Shown here: one piece after another, positions 43,101 to 53,941 of the stretch
How positions within the stretch are numbered: the first letter of the stretch is position 1
How the letters are laid out: every line of letters begins with the position of its first letter
Source: Strobilurus pachycystidiatus
Lineage: Eukaryota > Basidiomycota > Agaricomycetes > Agaricales > Physalacriaceae
Assembly: GCA_019915135.1 (NCBI GenBank)
Contig: JAHLMK010000002.1
Span: 868,001 to 932,000 of the forward strand
Length of the DNA: 64,000 nucleotides
Reading direction: 5' to 3'
Notes under the pieces: model-generated
Database searches by the model: none
What the model was told of the DNA's origin: nothing
The model's input: the letters and a program-made list of their open reading frames with translations, nothing else
Made by a program: the position numbers and the translations under genes

Positions 43101-45350
43101 ATGACCTCGACGCCTTCTTCTGCGCGTCGGCTTTTAGCGGTCAGCGTAGAGATCCCGCCGTCTCCATTTCGCTCTCGCCCATCACTTTCTTCGCTGCCGC
43201 TGGTCAGCAGCAAACTAAAGGAAAACGCGTCCGGCGCGTCCAAGCGGAAAGCTGATGACGAACCCACTCAACTTGCTGTCAAGAAGGCGCGCAAATTATC
43301 TGACGATGACAACGGACCTCACGTCTACTGTCATCAATGCTGCAGGAAACGTGATCCTGCGGGTAAGTAATATACGCAACGAAGCAGTCGCAAAGCTGAA
43401 CATGAACAGATTGTGTACAATGCACGTTCCAGAAGATGAAAAACACCAAGAAGAAAGCCGGATCTGCCCAACCTTGCAAGGTCGTCTTCTGCCGCAATTG
43501 TCTGTACAATAGGTACAGCGACGACCTCGAGAATATCAAAGAGACCTCTGCGTCCCCTGAAGAGGAAGGCTACTGTGGCACAGAGGGATACACCTTCAAG
43601 TATGCTCCCTTCCTCGAGGATAACGCCGTTCATGTTAAAACCACTCCCAGGTGCTTCAAGTGTCGAGACATCTGCAACTGCCGTAACTGCAGGAAGGCAA
43701 AAGGGCTTCCACCTCTTGGGTAAGCTCTCACTCGCTTCCTGTCATAACAATGTCTTACCAAAAACTGTGAAGGGATCTTCACCTAGCGGAGCGCCGGAAG
43801 AATGTGGCAGAGGCCCAAGCTTTGAAGACGATGGCTCCTCCACCGCAACAAACCGAGGCGACCCAGCAAGTCCCAAAAGTCGCGAAACCCAAAGTTCCCA
43901 AGCCAAAGATCGTCCCTCGATTGCGATGGGCTGCACTGGGGACTTCCATAAGCCCCAGTGATGCGGAGGATCGGGTATTTATTCGCGAGTTCGTGGCTAG
44001 ATTCGGTCCCGACAATGGTTTCGCCAAGACACATGTCGACTCGCATTTCTAGATATACATACATAGTCATCGCCTCTATTGGCTACCGTACCTCCATACG
44101 TACTGATAGATAGATGTCGTGGACACATAGGCCGTACAACGGCCTGAGAGCCACGTTAATAAGGATTCAATCAAATCAAATCAAATCAAATCGAACTCAG
44201 CCTTGTGGGCGGGAGCAAGCGCACTGCGGACGACGAGCTCGCTAGCTGGATCAGCGAGCCTTGTCTCAAGGCTATTCTTACATGGTTGTTGGAAGTCCTT
44301 GTGGACGATCACGATGATCCGACTATCATCAAGGTATTTTTGCAGTAGTAATCTGGCAACTCTCCTGACTCGTTTCCTGCTGTAGCTGTTGGAAGGTGCA
44401 CTACTCGGAATCCGCAATTGCGGTTGTAACCTCAACAAGATGTGGACTGCTCTCTCCGTCCTCCAAGACCCCGCCTTTCCCTTTACCATTCCTGATGCTC
44501 TGCCATGCTCTGATACTTCCGTGATACGTACGACTCGTAGCACACGAGATGAGGGCCCATCTACCTCAGCTACGTACGTAGCGCAATCAGCTCAGTTGGT
44601 TCCTGCCGTTGTAGGCCTAGTCACGGCCATGTTTGGAACGGAGATGGTCCGCACAGAACTTGACGACGGACTGCAGCGTCACAAAGAGTTCGTCCGCGAG
44701 AAACAGGAACGAGTGAAGAAGGAGAACGAGAAGTGGGACGCAATCAAGGGGGTAGAGAACGCTGCTCAGGTAGAGTTTTCTTCTCGTCAGCTTTACATTC
44801 TCTCACCGATGGAGAATAGACTCCTGAATTCAAAGTCAAACGCGCGCGCCACAAACAAGTTCTCGATGACTTGGATCATGCCCTCAAGGTCGCTTCATTT
44901 GAGTCTGCCCTTCGAAGTGGTCCGTTGGGCGTTGATAGCGAGGGAAGAAAGTACTGGGCAGTCTCTCCTGGGGCTAGCGATAGGCAATACGCTACAGCAC
45001 TCCTCGCCTGGCATACAGGTGCAGGGAAGAAGCCCGTTCGTCGCCGGGGTGCTAGGCACGGGAAGAAGAGTGATGCTGATTCCTCTCCCGACTGGTCCAC
45101 AGTCGTGGTTGTATGGGGTCGCAGACCTGCTGATGCAGTTCTGGACGAAGACGACGAAGACGAAGACGGAGATAGCGAGGGCTGGTGGGTGTTCTCTGAT
45201 GCGACGGCGGTGAATGATCTGGCGCTGTGGTTAGAGAGCAAGCTGGACGAAGAGGGGAAGGATGTCACGTTGAAGAGACTCGTATCCGATTTGAGGGACC
45301 ACGCTTTGATACTCAAATGGAAGGATAGCCCGAGCGAGGATGCTGCCTAG
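43101..45350 (+). CDS. CDCA7-type (zf-4CXXC-R1) zinc-finger nuclear protein
   Basis: The start at 43101 (MTSTPSSARRLLAVSVE) opens a basic region (SKRKADDEPTQLAVKKARKL). A cysteine-rich domain follows across introns: VYCHQCCRKRDPAG, DCVQCTFQKMK, CKVVFCRNCLYNRYSDDLEN, YTFKYAP, RCFKCRDICNCRNCRKAKGL. This is the 4CXXC zinc finger of CDCA7/R1-type proteins, which in animals bind hemimethylated DNA and recruit the HELLS remodeller. The frame continues to FIREFVARFGPDNGF and meets a TAG at 44050-44052. Downstream (44217-45350) lies ADDELASWISEPCLKAILTW, RKYWAVSPG (a WHIM-like signature, GRKYW) and an acidic end, which I take as the C-terminal half of the same gene reached by a long intron (about 44033-44217). 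If that splice does not exist there are two genes, 43101-44052 and a 3' one without an obvious start. Confidence 0.7.
44169..44192. repeat. Pentanucleotide microsatellite (ATCAA)n
   Basis: Five near-perfect copies of the 5-nt unit atcaa lie in tandem, inside the presumed long intron of the CDCA7-type gene. Confidence 0.85.
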
Positions 45351-46809
45351 ACTGTTGTGATGCCCTAGACCTCGAGCTCTTATAAATAGACATGCGTATC
45401 TTATTCTGTACTTATGGCTCTCATGACTCTGTGTCCGTATGTATGTTCCATTATCGATTTGTCACAGTGCCTTCAGCACGCCCAAAAGCACACCTTCGTC
45501 AACATGGAAGTTCGAACGCTACGGACTGGGGAGTGCGGCCACAACTGGCCTAAATCTTCAACGTTCAATCCAGGTTCAATTATTCGGTGAGACGGGGCAT
45601 ACTCGAAACATGCTGTAGCGGTTAACCTCCGCGTACCTCTCATATCAATTGTCTGCCTCCGAATACAGTAACGGTCAGTCCACCATTCTTCCCGTAGTGG
45701 GTCGCCATAGCAACATCAATGGGACGAAGGATCGCATGTTATGCACAGATGGTTACCAGTCAGTCGGTGATCGATGTATCAATTGGCCCTGGTGATCCGG
45801 GTTCAAGCAATGAAAGCAACTCGAGAGAACTCCGGCTGTCGAGGCTTATATGCGACCTTTTGCACTTCGTATATCAATCTTTGTCCTGAGTCATCATATC
45901 GACTCTCGAGGACTCTAGAAGTCTTGAGCTAATTATCCAGGGAGAGCGTCTTTATGCGAGGGCAGAGGTACTAAGCTGGTACTAAGTATCTGAAAGACCG
46001 TAGACGTGTACTATTTTTGGTGAATGTCGTAAGGCGACCAACTTGTTCGTCGTCGATCCTCTTACACACCGTTGGCAGATCGGATGTGAGGTGTCGGTAA
46101 CCTTTCGGCGTGCGAGGGAAAGTGTTCTGTTCTGTGGCGACTGGATAAATAATTCGTGCGCACCTCATCACCGACATTGGCCCGATAGACTCCTGCTGAA
46201 ACCATATCAATTTCGCTTCAAACGGAGTGAGATGTATGCTTTGAAAGGGAGGTGAAGTGCTGACCCTTTCAATGTTCGGTTGCCTGTTGAAAGAAGCAGA
46301 CCTGCCAGATCCTGCAACTGCCATCCATTCATCACAGTGGGGGTGACGGGAATGCCATACGGCTAGGATCAGATGGACGTGTGACCACTCGGCATGGCCG
46401 CACGAGATAAGCAAAGTTCTTCAAGTCCTTTGGCCCCCAATCGCTGAGGACATGATTCTATAAGCGCTTGAGCTTGCGGCCTCTTCGACTTGAGAGGCGA
46501 GAGGAATCGAATGCAAAAGTTCGCTGCCACCAGAATAGAACAATAACAAATTGATCGGGACCCGGGGTCCGGATCGATTTCAAGGCACCAGACACACGCG
46601 GCGGCTATAACTAGTCAAGAAAGATGGGTGGCCTTGTTCTTCCTCCCTTCTTCCCTCTATCAGCTTGCCCTTCAACGGTGCCGCCGAGCGCGCGTGTCTG
46701 TTTCTTTTTTGCCGACACCGGTGTCGCGCCCTTGCTTCATCCATTCTCCTCCATCATAACACTCTTTCTAAACCACTTCATATAAAAACCAATCCTTCAC
46801 GTTTCCGAG
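45351..46809. other. Largest intergenic stretch (~1.46 kb)
   Basis: Between the CDCA7-type gene and the secreted Ser/Gly-repeat gene. A minus-strand open frame at 45971-46414 (147 codons) has no recognisable motif and no supporting splice pattern, so it is not called. The right end is pyrimidine-rich and holds a TATA-like word (tataaaa, 46781-46787), which is unusually close to the start codon at 46810. Short inserts of TE remnants cannot be excluded by eye. Confidence 0.4.
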
Positions 46810-49123
46810 ATGTTCTCCAAACCAGTCATCTTTGCTCTTCTCGGTGTCTACCTCTCCTCCTTCACCGCCCAGGCCGCTCCCCGCTTCGGCAACAACAACT
46901 CGTTCGACAGCGCTGCAGCGTCATGTGATGTATGTACTTCCTCGACAAGTAATGCTCAATTGTCCTGATCTGCACATCACTAGTTGGCTTCCATCGTTAC
47001 TCAGACTGTCACTGTTACTGCTTCAGCCGCTGCTGCTACAACAGCTGTCTCTTCCGGCTCAGGTTCTTCATCCTCTGGATCCGGCTCATCGGGCTCTGGC
47101 AGTTCTTCGGGCACTGGCAGCTCTTCAGGATCCAAGGGGTCCTCTGGTTCCAGCGGCTCATCGGGATCCAAGGGCTCCAGTGGCTCTTCAGGATCCAATG
47201 GCTCAACAGGATCCAATGGTTCTACGGGGTCCGGTAGCTCATCAGGATCCAATGGCTCATCAGGATCCAATGGCTCATCAGGATCCAATGGCTCATCAGG
47301 ATCCAATGGCTCTACGGGGTCCGGTAGCTCCTCAGGGTCCGGTAGCTCTTCAGGCTCTGGCAACTCTTCGGGTTCCGGAGACGGTCAGTTTTCTCCGTGT
47401 ATGAAACACACGGCCCTCTGAATATCTGGACAGCCTCGAACAACAATTCTGGCGGGGGAGCGGCTGGGTCGAACAACTCTGGGTCTGGTGGGTCCGCCAC
47501 GACGACCTCAGTGGCTGCCGGAGCGGTGAATATTTCTCTACTTTGCATTCTGAAACAAGTGCTGATTATCTCAGACCGATTCTGCTGCGGCTGTTGCTGC
47601 TTCCACCACTACGGCCGCGGCGGCGACTGCTGTAAGTCTCAAGCATTTGACCGTCAAGAGAACATCTCGCTCATCTATCGCACAGACTAATTCTGCGGCT
47701 GCAGATACCGATGTACAGAGCTCTTTGAGTACGTCTCTTTTGATATGTTTCACCCACCAGTCAGTTAAAGGCAGATTGCAGCCCTCGACCCTCGGGTCAT
47801 TGCCTCTGGTTTCGCCAATGATGGACAGGACGTTCCCACGGCTGGTAAGCATCTCAAGACATTTCTGCATTGTACGGTGCTAAACTGCCTCATCATTTTT
47901 CAATAGGCCAAGTCGCTTCATTGACTTCGACCAACAACTTCATAAATTTCTGCCTCACGGTCCCCGATCTTCCCATCACTAACGGCAAGCAGATTACCAC
48001 TGGAAGGTAACTTCTCGGCTTGTTCACAACGTAATCGTTCTCACATAAGGGGTAGCTGCAATCCTGCACCTATCGGTGTAATTCCGAGCACGGACAACAT
48101 GCCTAGCAGCAAGTTCACGTTCCCCGAAAACTTCGGCACTATCAAGTCGAACACCGCGTTCACGATCAGTATGGCCATCAACAAGCTCCAAACAGGAAAC
48201 TTCGTCAACGCGCAAGAGAACTACTTTGCTGCTCCCCAACAGCTCAACGGCCAAGGACAAATTATTGGCCACACTCACGTTGTCATCGAACTCATCGACT
48301 CTATCGACCAGAAGACTCCTACCAACCCCAAGTCATTCGCGTTCTTCAAGGTATTTGTTTCACAATTTCACTTAGGGACATTCACTTACTGGTCAATTAA
48401 AGGGTGTCAATGGTGCTGCCGTTAACGGGATTGTCACTGCCGACGTTACTGCTGGTCTGCCAACTGGTGTTTACAGGCTTGCCTCCATCAACGCTGCCGC
48501 GAACCACCAGCCAGTCATCGTTCCTGTTGCTCAACACGGTAGTTTGGATGACATGGTCTATGTGAGTTTACAAACTCTGAACAATCTTTGCTAAATCTAT
48601 CTGATCATGTTTGCTCCAGTTCACTGTCACTGACGACGGCGCTGCTGCCGGAATCGTTGCCTCTTCCGCTGCTGCTGCATCCTCCACTGCCGACGCGTCT
48701 GCCTCTGTAAGCTCGGCAGCTCTAGCCTCAGCTACCGTTTCCGCCAGCGTTTCCGATGTCGCAAGTGCATCCGCCGTTGCGTCGGACGATTCTTTCAGTT
48801 CTGTGGCCTCAGCTACCGCGTCCGCCGCCGTTTCCGATGTCGCAAGTGCCACCGCCACCGCCGTCGCGTCGGACGATTCTTTTAGCTCTGAGGCATCAGC
48901 TACCGACGCTGCCTCCGCTGTCGTTTCCGATGTCGCAAGTGCCACCGCCACCGCCGTTGCGTCGGCCGACTCTGCCAGTGACGTAGCGTCAGCCACCGAC
49001 GTTGCCTCCGCCGTCGTTTCTGATGTCGCGGGTGCTTCTGCCACTGAAAGCGCAGATCCTGCTGTGGCGTCGTCAACGGATGATGGCACAGGAGACAGGC
49101 AAGGCAAGGGCAGAGGCAATTAG
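46810..49123 (+). CDS. Secreted Ser/Gly-repeat protein with conserved Agaricomycete core domain
   Basis: The start MFSKPVIFALLGVYLSSFTA then QAAPRFG is a clear signal peptide. An intron leads to a Ser/Gly-rich tandem repeat (SGSNGS, STGSGSSSGS units, about 47020-47400) and small low-complexity exons. A well-structured domain follows: DPRVIASGFANDGQDVPTAG, LTSTNNFINFCLTVPDLPIT, NGKQITTGSCNPAPIGVIPS, MPSSKFTFPENFGTIKSN, FVNAQENYFAAPQQLNGQGQ, IIGHTHVVIE, GLPTGVYRLASINAAANHQP and LDDMVYFTVTDDG. This core recurs in many mushroom secreted proteins, some labelled 'ribosomal protein s17' in databases, a label the sequence does not support. The C-terminus is an Ala/Ser/Val repeat (SDVASATATAVASDDS units) ending in GRGN at 49123. 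The function is unknown; the low-complexity arms suggest a cell-wall or extracellular matrix role (inference). Confidence 0.85.
47040..47390 (+). repeat. Coding tandem repeat, 18-nt unit (Ser-Gly-rich)
   Basis: An 18-nt unit (ggatccaatggctcatca and close variants, encoding SGSNGS-type hexapeptides) is repeated many times within the exon, with four nearly identical copies in a row around 47245-47310. High identity between adjacent copies implies recent expansion or contraction. Confidence 0.9.
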
Positions 49124-49342
49124 GTGATAGAGAACTGTGTTCTCTACTCACGCATGGGCACGCGAGGGTTGGTTTTTATTTATGTTTATCCTCATGATTT
49201 TACCCTACTTTCGTTCTCGCTGTATCGTTGACATTTATACCACTGTGAACTGCGTTCGCATGTACGAATGAAAAAGAGTTTGCTGATTCTAAGTTTGCTA
49301 CAAGTACATTGATTTCCTACATACTTCGTCCGACTCTCCCAT

Positions 49343-51126
49343 CTAGTTGACCGCCTTGGCGTTCTCCGTCAAGATGTGGTTCAAACCTTCGCGTTTGAGA
49401 CAGTTGTCGAACCTAAAGCTCTTCGCGATGTTGTCAATCTCGGCCTCGTCTTTGCCAATGAAATGATCCGCCCATTCTTGTACGAGGTACTCCGCTATGA
49501 GAATGCTCCTTGACAGACGTTTGACGCGGTCTTCCACCTTCCAGACAGGGTGCGGGTATAGGTTCTGGTACTTGACCGGAATCTCCTCCAGAACGTGTTG
49601 CACAAGCGGTTCGTAGACGCCTTTGACGGCAGAATCGTCAGCACCCCAGGCATCGGTAGCCAGGCGGTGCTTCTTGGCAAGGAAAGTTTCGAAGAGTTTC
49701 ATGTATGGGGTCTCCGGGTCGATGTACACCATACCCTGGAAGCCGATGTCTTTGTACAGCCATATAGTCCAGCTCAGACGATCCTTTGAGGCAGAATCAG
49801 TCCATGCTCGTATGGAATGTGTCGTAAGCTTCACCTTATTGTAGATTTCCAGCTGGTCCTTCAAGACCTTGTAGCGTGATTCGTTGATCTCGTCGGTTTT
49901 CGCACCCTCATATTGCTTCCTGGCGTAGACTGGTCCCCACTCCCCATTCCAGACGCAGAGGCCGCGTTCGTCCATCCACTCACGTTTCTTCTCGTAGCTG
50001 CGACGCAAGCGTCTTTTCTGTTCGTCGTCGCCGACGTAGGTCTCTGGCGCTGCGGGGAAACCGTAAAGCGAGTAGTCGTGTATCGAGTAGGCCGTGTTCT
50101 CCCAGCCCTTATGGGCGTCTCCGAAATGGCTGAAGTCTGAAGCAAAGGTATTCGCGTCAAAGAACAGGGCATGATCAGGATCTAGGTCCAAGTAAGTATG
50201 GAGATGTTGTGAGAGCAGACGGAGGATGTTCACCGATTGCGCGAATTGCCTTATAGAGACGGTCGTAGAAGGCGACCACACGCGTGTGCTTGGGATCTGT
50301 GGGCTCATTGAGGGGGTTGTAGCCTGCGATCCATTTGTTTCCCTTGTAATGGGCGGCAAGTTGCTCCCAAAGCCAAACAGCCCGGTCCTGGAAGTCCTTG
50401 TAGTTCCAGACTGTAAGATAATCAGTCAGTGGATACAAAGAAGTGGGGACTCCTACTCACAATTCGCGATATGACTTCCGTGATCAGCGTGCCAATCCGT
50501 GTTTTGGCCACCGGGAACTGTGTGTAGGTCCAAGATGGTGTAGATGCCATGCTGCGCACAGAGGTCGATCACCCGATCGAGGTGCTTGAAGCCGGAGGTT
50601 TTCAGAACGCGGGGGTTCATGTCATCTGTCGAGATCTAATCAGCTTGTTCAATCGACAAGGAGCTGCGAAAGTACCTTCAAAGTGCCGATAGTTGAAAGC
50701 AATACGAATGCAGTTGAGACCAAGGCTCTTGAAGAACACAGCATCTTTCTCCTCGAAGAAGTACTCGAGGAACTGAGGATAGTCAATCGCATCGCGCAGA
50801 GTCGAGGAGGAGGAGGATGATAATACCTTGTCGAAAAAGAGATCAGCTTTCTCTTGACCGATAGTCTCTGTCAGAGCCTCTCTAATCTGATGTTCACAGC
50901 CAGGATATCCTAATCAACAGGTAAACAACCTTCCATTCATCTCAGAACGGCAACTCACCCGAAATGAAGTTCTCCATGCTGAATAGAGGCCGTTAGGAGG
51001 GACTGCAACAGGATGAACCAGATAGCAAGACGTACTTCATCCATCCTCCAAGACCGGCACCTCGCAGGATTACTTCGTTGTTATCCTCATCGACGATCTT
51101 CGTGCCAGATACCTTCAATAAAGACA
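49343..51126 (-). CDS. Glycoside hydrolase family 5 protein, apparently non-secreted
   Basis: The ATG at 51126 gives MSLLKVSGTKIVDEDNNEVI, then LRGAGLGGWMNMENFISGYP, with no signal peptide. Family landmarks: FFKSLGLNCIRIAFNYRHFE, GIYTILDLHTVPGGQNTDWH, NKWIAGYNPLNEPTD (general acid/base Glu), YSIHDYSLYGFP, and CVWNGEWGPVY (nucleophile Glu). A C-terminal extension runs to LTENAKAVN and the stop at 49343. The TIM-barrel motifs are complete, so it should be an active retaining beta-glycosidase. The GGWMNMENFI start resembles glucan- or glucoside-type GH5 subgroups, but I cannot fix the subfamily. An intracellular location would fit turnover of internal glucans or glycosides. Several short introns lie between 50130 and 51050. 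Confidence 0.88.
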
Positions 51127-51831
51127 TAGTGTAAGGTAGGAAGACTCCGTTGTCGATTCCTCATCGCAGTAGAGCGCCTTTTATGTCGGCAAGTAGACCA
51201 TGTGAGAGTAGATAACCCGATGTTCTCCCGAGTTCATCTCATCCGGGGCGAAGAGCCGGTGAGGACGTGAAATGTCAAGGGCTGCCGAGAGCCTTGGTAG
51301 GCTGCCCGTACTTTTCTACCCCAGGACGGATATTCATATCTCCACAACATGGATCCGGGGATTCTAGACCCATGCCAGACGCCAAAGCATTGGATACGAC
51401 GAGATGAAAGCCACGACGATTCTGCGACGATACGCCAGTCAGAACGAGCTCCAGATTGGCCAGCAGAATCCGAAGTTGTAGCGAGCGATGATGATCAAGA
51501 GACTGGCAGCGTAACTTTAAAGCAAGCACCTGCAAGAGACTGAGAGACTCGGACCTTACACAGGAGAACCAACATCCGCCAGTCATGGGAGGGTGCGCGG
51601 TTGACACCGCTCATCTCGTCCGACAGCGCGCTCAGTTGGCCAAGAGGAAAGATAAGGCAGATGACGCAATGCGGGCGCAGTCAGCTAGTTGTCAGCCCGC
51701 CTTCCGTATTCGATACTCCTGCCGCCTGCCGGTGTCGCAATTTCTGGACTGAAGCACGTAGGACACTATAACGCAAGTCCTCAAAGACTTGGCTTCTCCC
51801 TTCACTTTCACGTCCCCGAGGATATCTAATA
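51127..51831. promoter_or_regulatory. Divergent intergenic region, GH5 / GILT-like
   Basis: About 700 bp between divergent starts. A minus-strand frame at 51275-51607 has no recognisable features. No repeat or RNA gene is seen. Confidence 0.4.
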
Positions 51832-52666
51832 ATGTGGTTGCCGCATCTCTCCGTTTTCTCAATCATATCCGCTATGATGGCCGACATCCAGGTCCCCTTC
51901 CTCGCGAATCATGACATCGACAGCGAGAAAGTGCCTGTACACCTTGGAGTAATGTCGCGCTGCCCAGACGCTATGGTCTGCGAAACTGTCTTCGACTCTG
52001 TCTTGCCTCGAGTCGCGGACAAGGTCGATTTGTCTTTGGTCTTCATAGCCAAGTGAGCCAGCGGCCAGTGATACTTCTAGACAAGCATTGACTCCCAAAG
52101 ACCAAACGCTTCCGACACTGACTTTGGTGTGACATGCAAGCACGGCCCTCTAGAGTGCGCTGGCAACATCCAGCAACTTTGTGTGGCGGCGCATTCTCCC
52201 TTCAAGCAGTTCTGGGAATTCGTACAGTGCGCAAAGTCGTATGGTACGGCGCGGATTGGAACGCCGGAGGTAGCGTTCAGCTGCGCTGACACGGCTGGGA
52301 TTGAATGGGATGGGCCTTTGGCTGAGTGTGCTGGGTCCGACGCGTTTGGCAAGACCGAAGAGGGGATCGACCTTCTGAAGGCCAGTGCGCGACAGTCGAA
52401 TGAATTGGGGATAGTGTATGTTTTTTCACTACCATCAAACTACACCACTCATTGAAAGGGCTCGTTCAACAGAAATAGTTGCACGGTCTTAATCAACAAG
52501 AAGCCAGTTTGTGTACGAGACACAACCTGGCGTGATTGCAAGGCGAGTGTCTCTTGGGAAAGACAGCATACTATTCTAATCACCAAGTTAGGGTGGCCAC
52601 AGTGCTGACGACTTTGTCCGCCAAATAACTGAGGAGTACGATCGCGTAAATACTCCCGCTCTGTAA
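51832..52666 (+). CDS. GILT-like thiol reductase family protein
   Basis: A short hydrophobic N-terminus (MWLPHLSVFSIISAMM) precedes VPVHLGVMSRCPDAMVCETV and FDSVLPRVADKVDLSLVFIA. Splicing at 52051 gives KPNASDTDFGVTCKHGPLEC, AGNIQQLCVAA, the GILT signature (CxHGxxECxGNxxxLC). Then come EFVQCAKSYG, SCADTAGIEW, and across a second intron (donor gtatgt) CTVLINKKPVCVRDTTWRDC. A third intron that begins with GC (52543-52591) leads to GGHSADDFVRQITEEYDRVN and a stop at 52664-52666. Animal GILT reduces disulphides in lysosomes through a CXXC motif. Here the corresponding cysteines are in CPDAMVC (CX5C), so redox activity is uncertain. It is probably secreted or vacuolar (inference from the N-terminus). 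Confidence 0.88.
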
Positions 52667-52891
52667 TTCTTTGAGTGGCGGTGAATGGTCAACGCGCTGT
52701 CACTTACTCTTTGGAAGAGGGCTCATGTCATTGACAGAAAATGATTATCGGACCTGACGCATTCGTCAGTACTGCTCCTTTCAAGCTCACGGTTTGACTG
52801 GCGGTGGCGGGGACAGGCTTTGCTTTGCGAACTCAAATAGATATCTGCGTGGTGAATAAGTTAGAGTATGTAGTCTACAGTGCTCCAAGTT

Positions 52892-53941
52892 TCATAGCTG
52901 CGCCTCCTCATTTGCTGGAGGTGTGAGGATGGCCTCGACCTCCTCTTCGTCATTATCCTCGATGCTCTTGCCTTCCCAGACCTTCTTCCAACTTCGCTCT
53001 AAACGACCCGCCTCTGCCTCGATCTTTGAAACGACTCCCCGGCGCCTCTCCCTGACACTTCGCTCTCCCCAACTTTCCACCGCGTCGAGCTGTACCAGGA
53101 GTCTGTTCATCATCTCGTTATACGCGTGGATAGGTTTGTTCGATGATGTGAAGGCGAGCTTTGGCGTGGATGCAGCCCGTGGGTTGTGCTCGGATCCGTC
53201 GATAGGGAGTGAAAGCGACTCGCCATCGCATTCGAAATCCACGCGAGGTGGCCATGAGAACTGGCTCTTTAGGGTGTCGAACTTGGCTTCGACATCAGCG
53301 ATGGCAGATAAGGAGTTCTGCACGTGTGCTGTATGGGAGTCTATTGCGGGAGGTTGAGGAGAAGGAGATTTGGATGGTGCATCTGGTGCGCGCGACTGGG
53401 GAGACGGTGGCTGGGGAGACGTGCGTGAGGGAGAAGGGGACTGGCGGGCAGGTGCGCGTTGTTGTTGGTGTATGGGTGCATGATCAGGATGTAGGTGCTG
53501 AGTGTACAATGGCGGCTGGGCCAGCTGAGGCTCCGGCATACGAGGGGGAACAGGGTCTCGTAGGAAATGATGGTCCTGTTCTTGGGAGGAAGTCCTCGTC
53601 CTCGGCCTCGCCTAAGAGTACCATGTCAGACCAACGTGAAAGACCATCAAGACAAAGGCACTTACTCGTTCCCAGGGACTGGGATACCCCGGATAGTCGT
53701 AATCTGATGCATCGTAGTCCGCAGCGGGGTCGACGTCGTATTCATCGGGCAAGTACTGTCGAGCTCTCTCAAGTTGGCGCTGGCGCGCCATTTCCCGTTC
53801 GATCTCGCTGCGCCTGCGAGCATGCTGGTTGAATGGCGGAGCGTAGAATGGATTGTGTGGGGGTGTCGGGCCCTGGGGGTAGTACCCTCCCGAGCTCCCT
53901 GCGAAAGGCCCAGAGCGATAGTAAGGATTTCCGCCAAACAT
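52892..53941 (-). CDS. BAG-domain protein (Hsp70 nucleotide-exchange cofactor)
   Basis: Two main exons. The first (ATG at 53941) encodes MFGGNPYYRSGPFAGSSGGY and a Pro/Tyr-rich segment followed by a basic helix (RRRSEIEREMARQRQLERAR). A 54-nt intron (gtaagt...cttag, about 53608-53661) joins PWER to ARPRTRTSS. A Gln/Pro-rich linker then leads to the BAG domain: VQNSLSAIADVEAKFDTLKS, NKPIHAYNEMMNRLLVQLDA, VESWGERSVRERRRGVVSKI, EAEAGRLERSWKKVW. An acidic tail ends at 52892. BAG domains bind the Hsp70 ATPase and speed ADP release. The domain has the expected three-helix pattern; the specific client is unknown. Confidence 0.88.

Noticed and set aside
44876..45316. 146-codon minus-strand frame inside the CDCA7-type gene
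   Set aside because: Shadow of the acidic coding region on the other strand; Ser-rich without motifs.
45971..46414. 147-codon minus-strand open frame
   Set aside because: No recognisable domain, no splice partners, and amino-acid composition is not like the genes nearby.
52923..53832. Plus-strand open frames of 144 and 207 codons
   Set aside because: Antisense to the BAG-domain gene, which has a recognisable domain and good splice sites.
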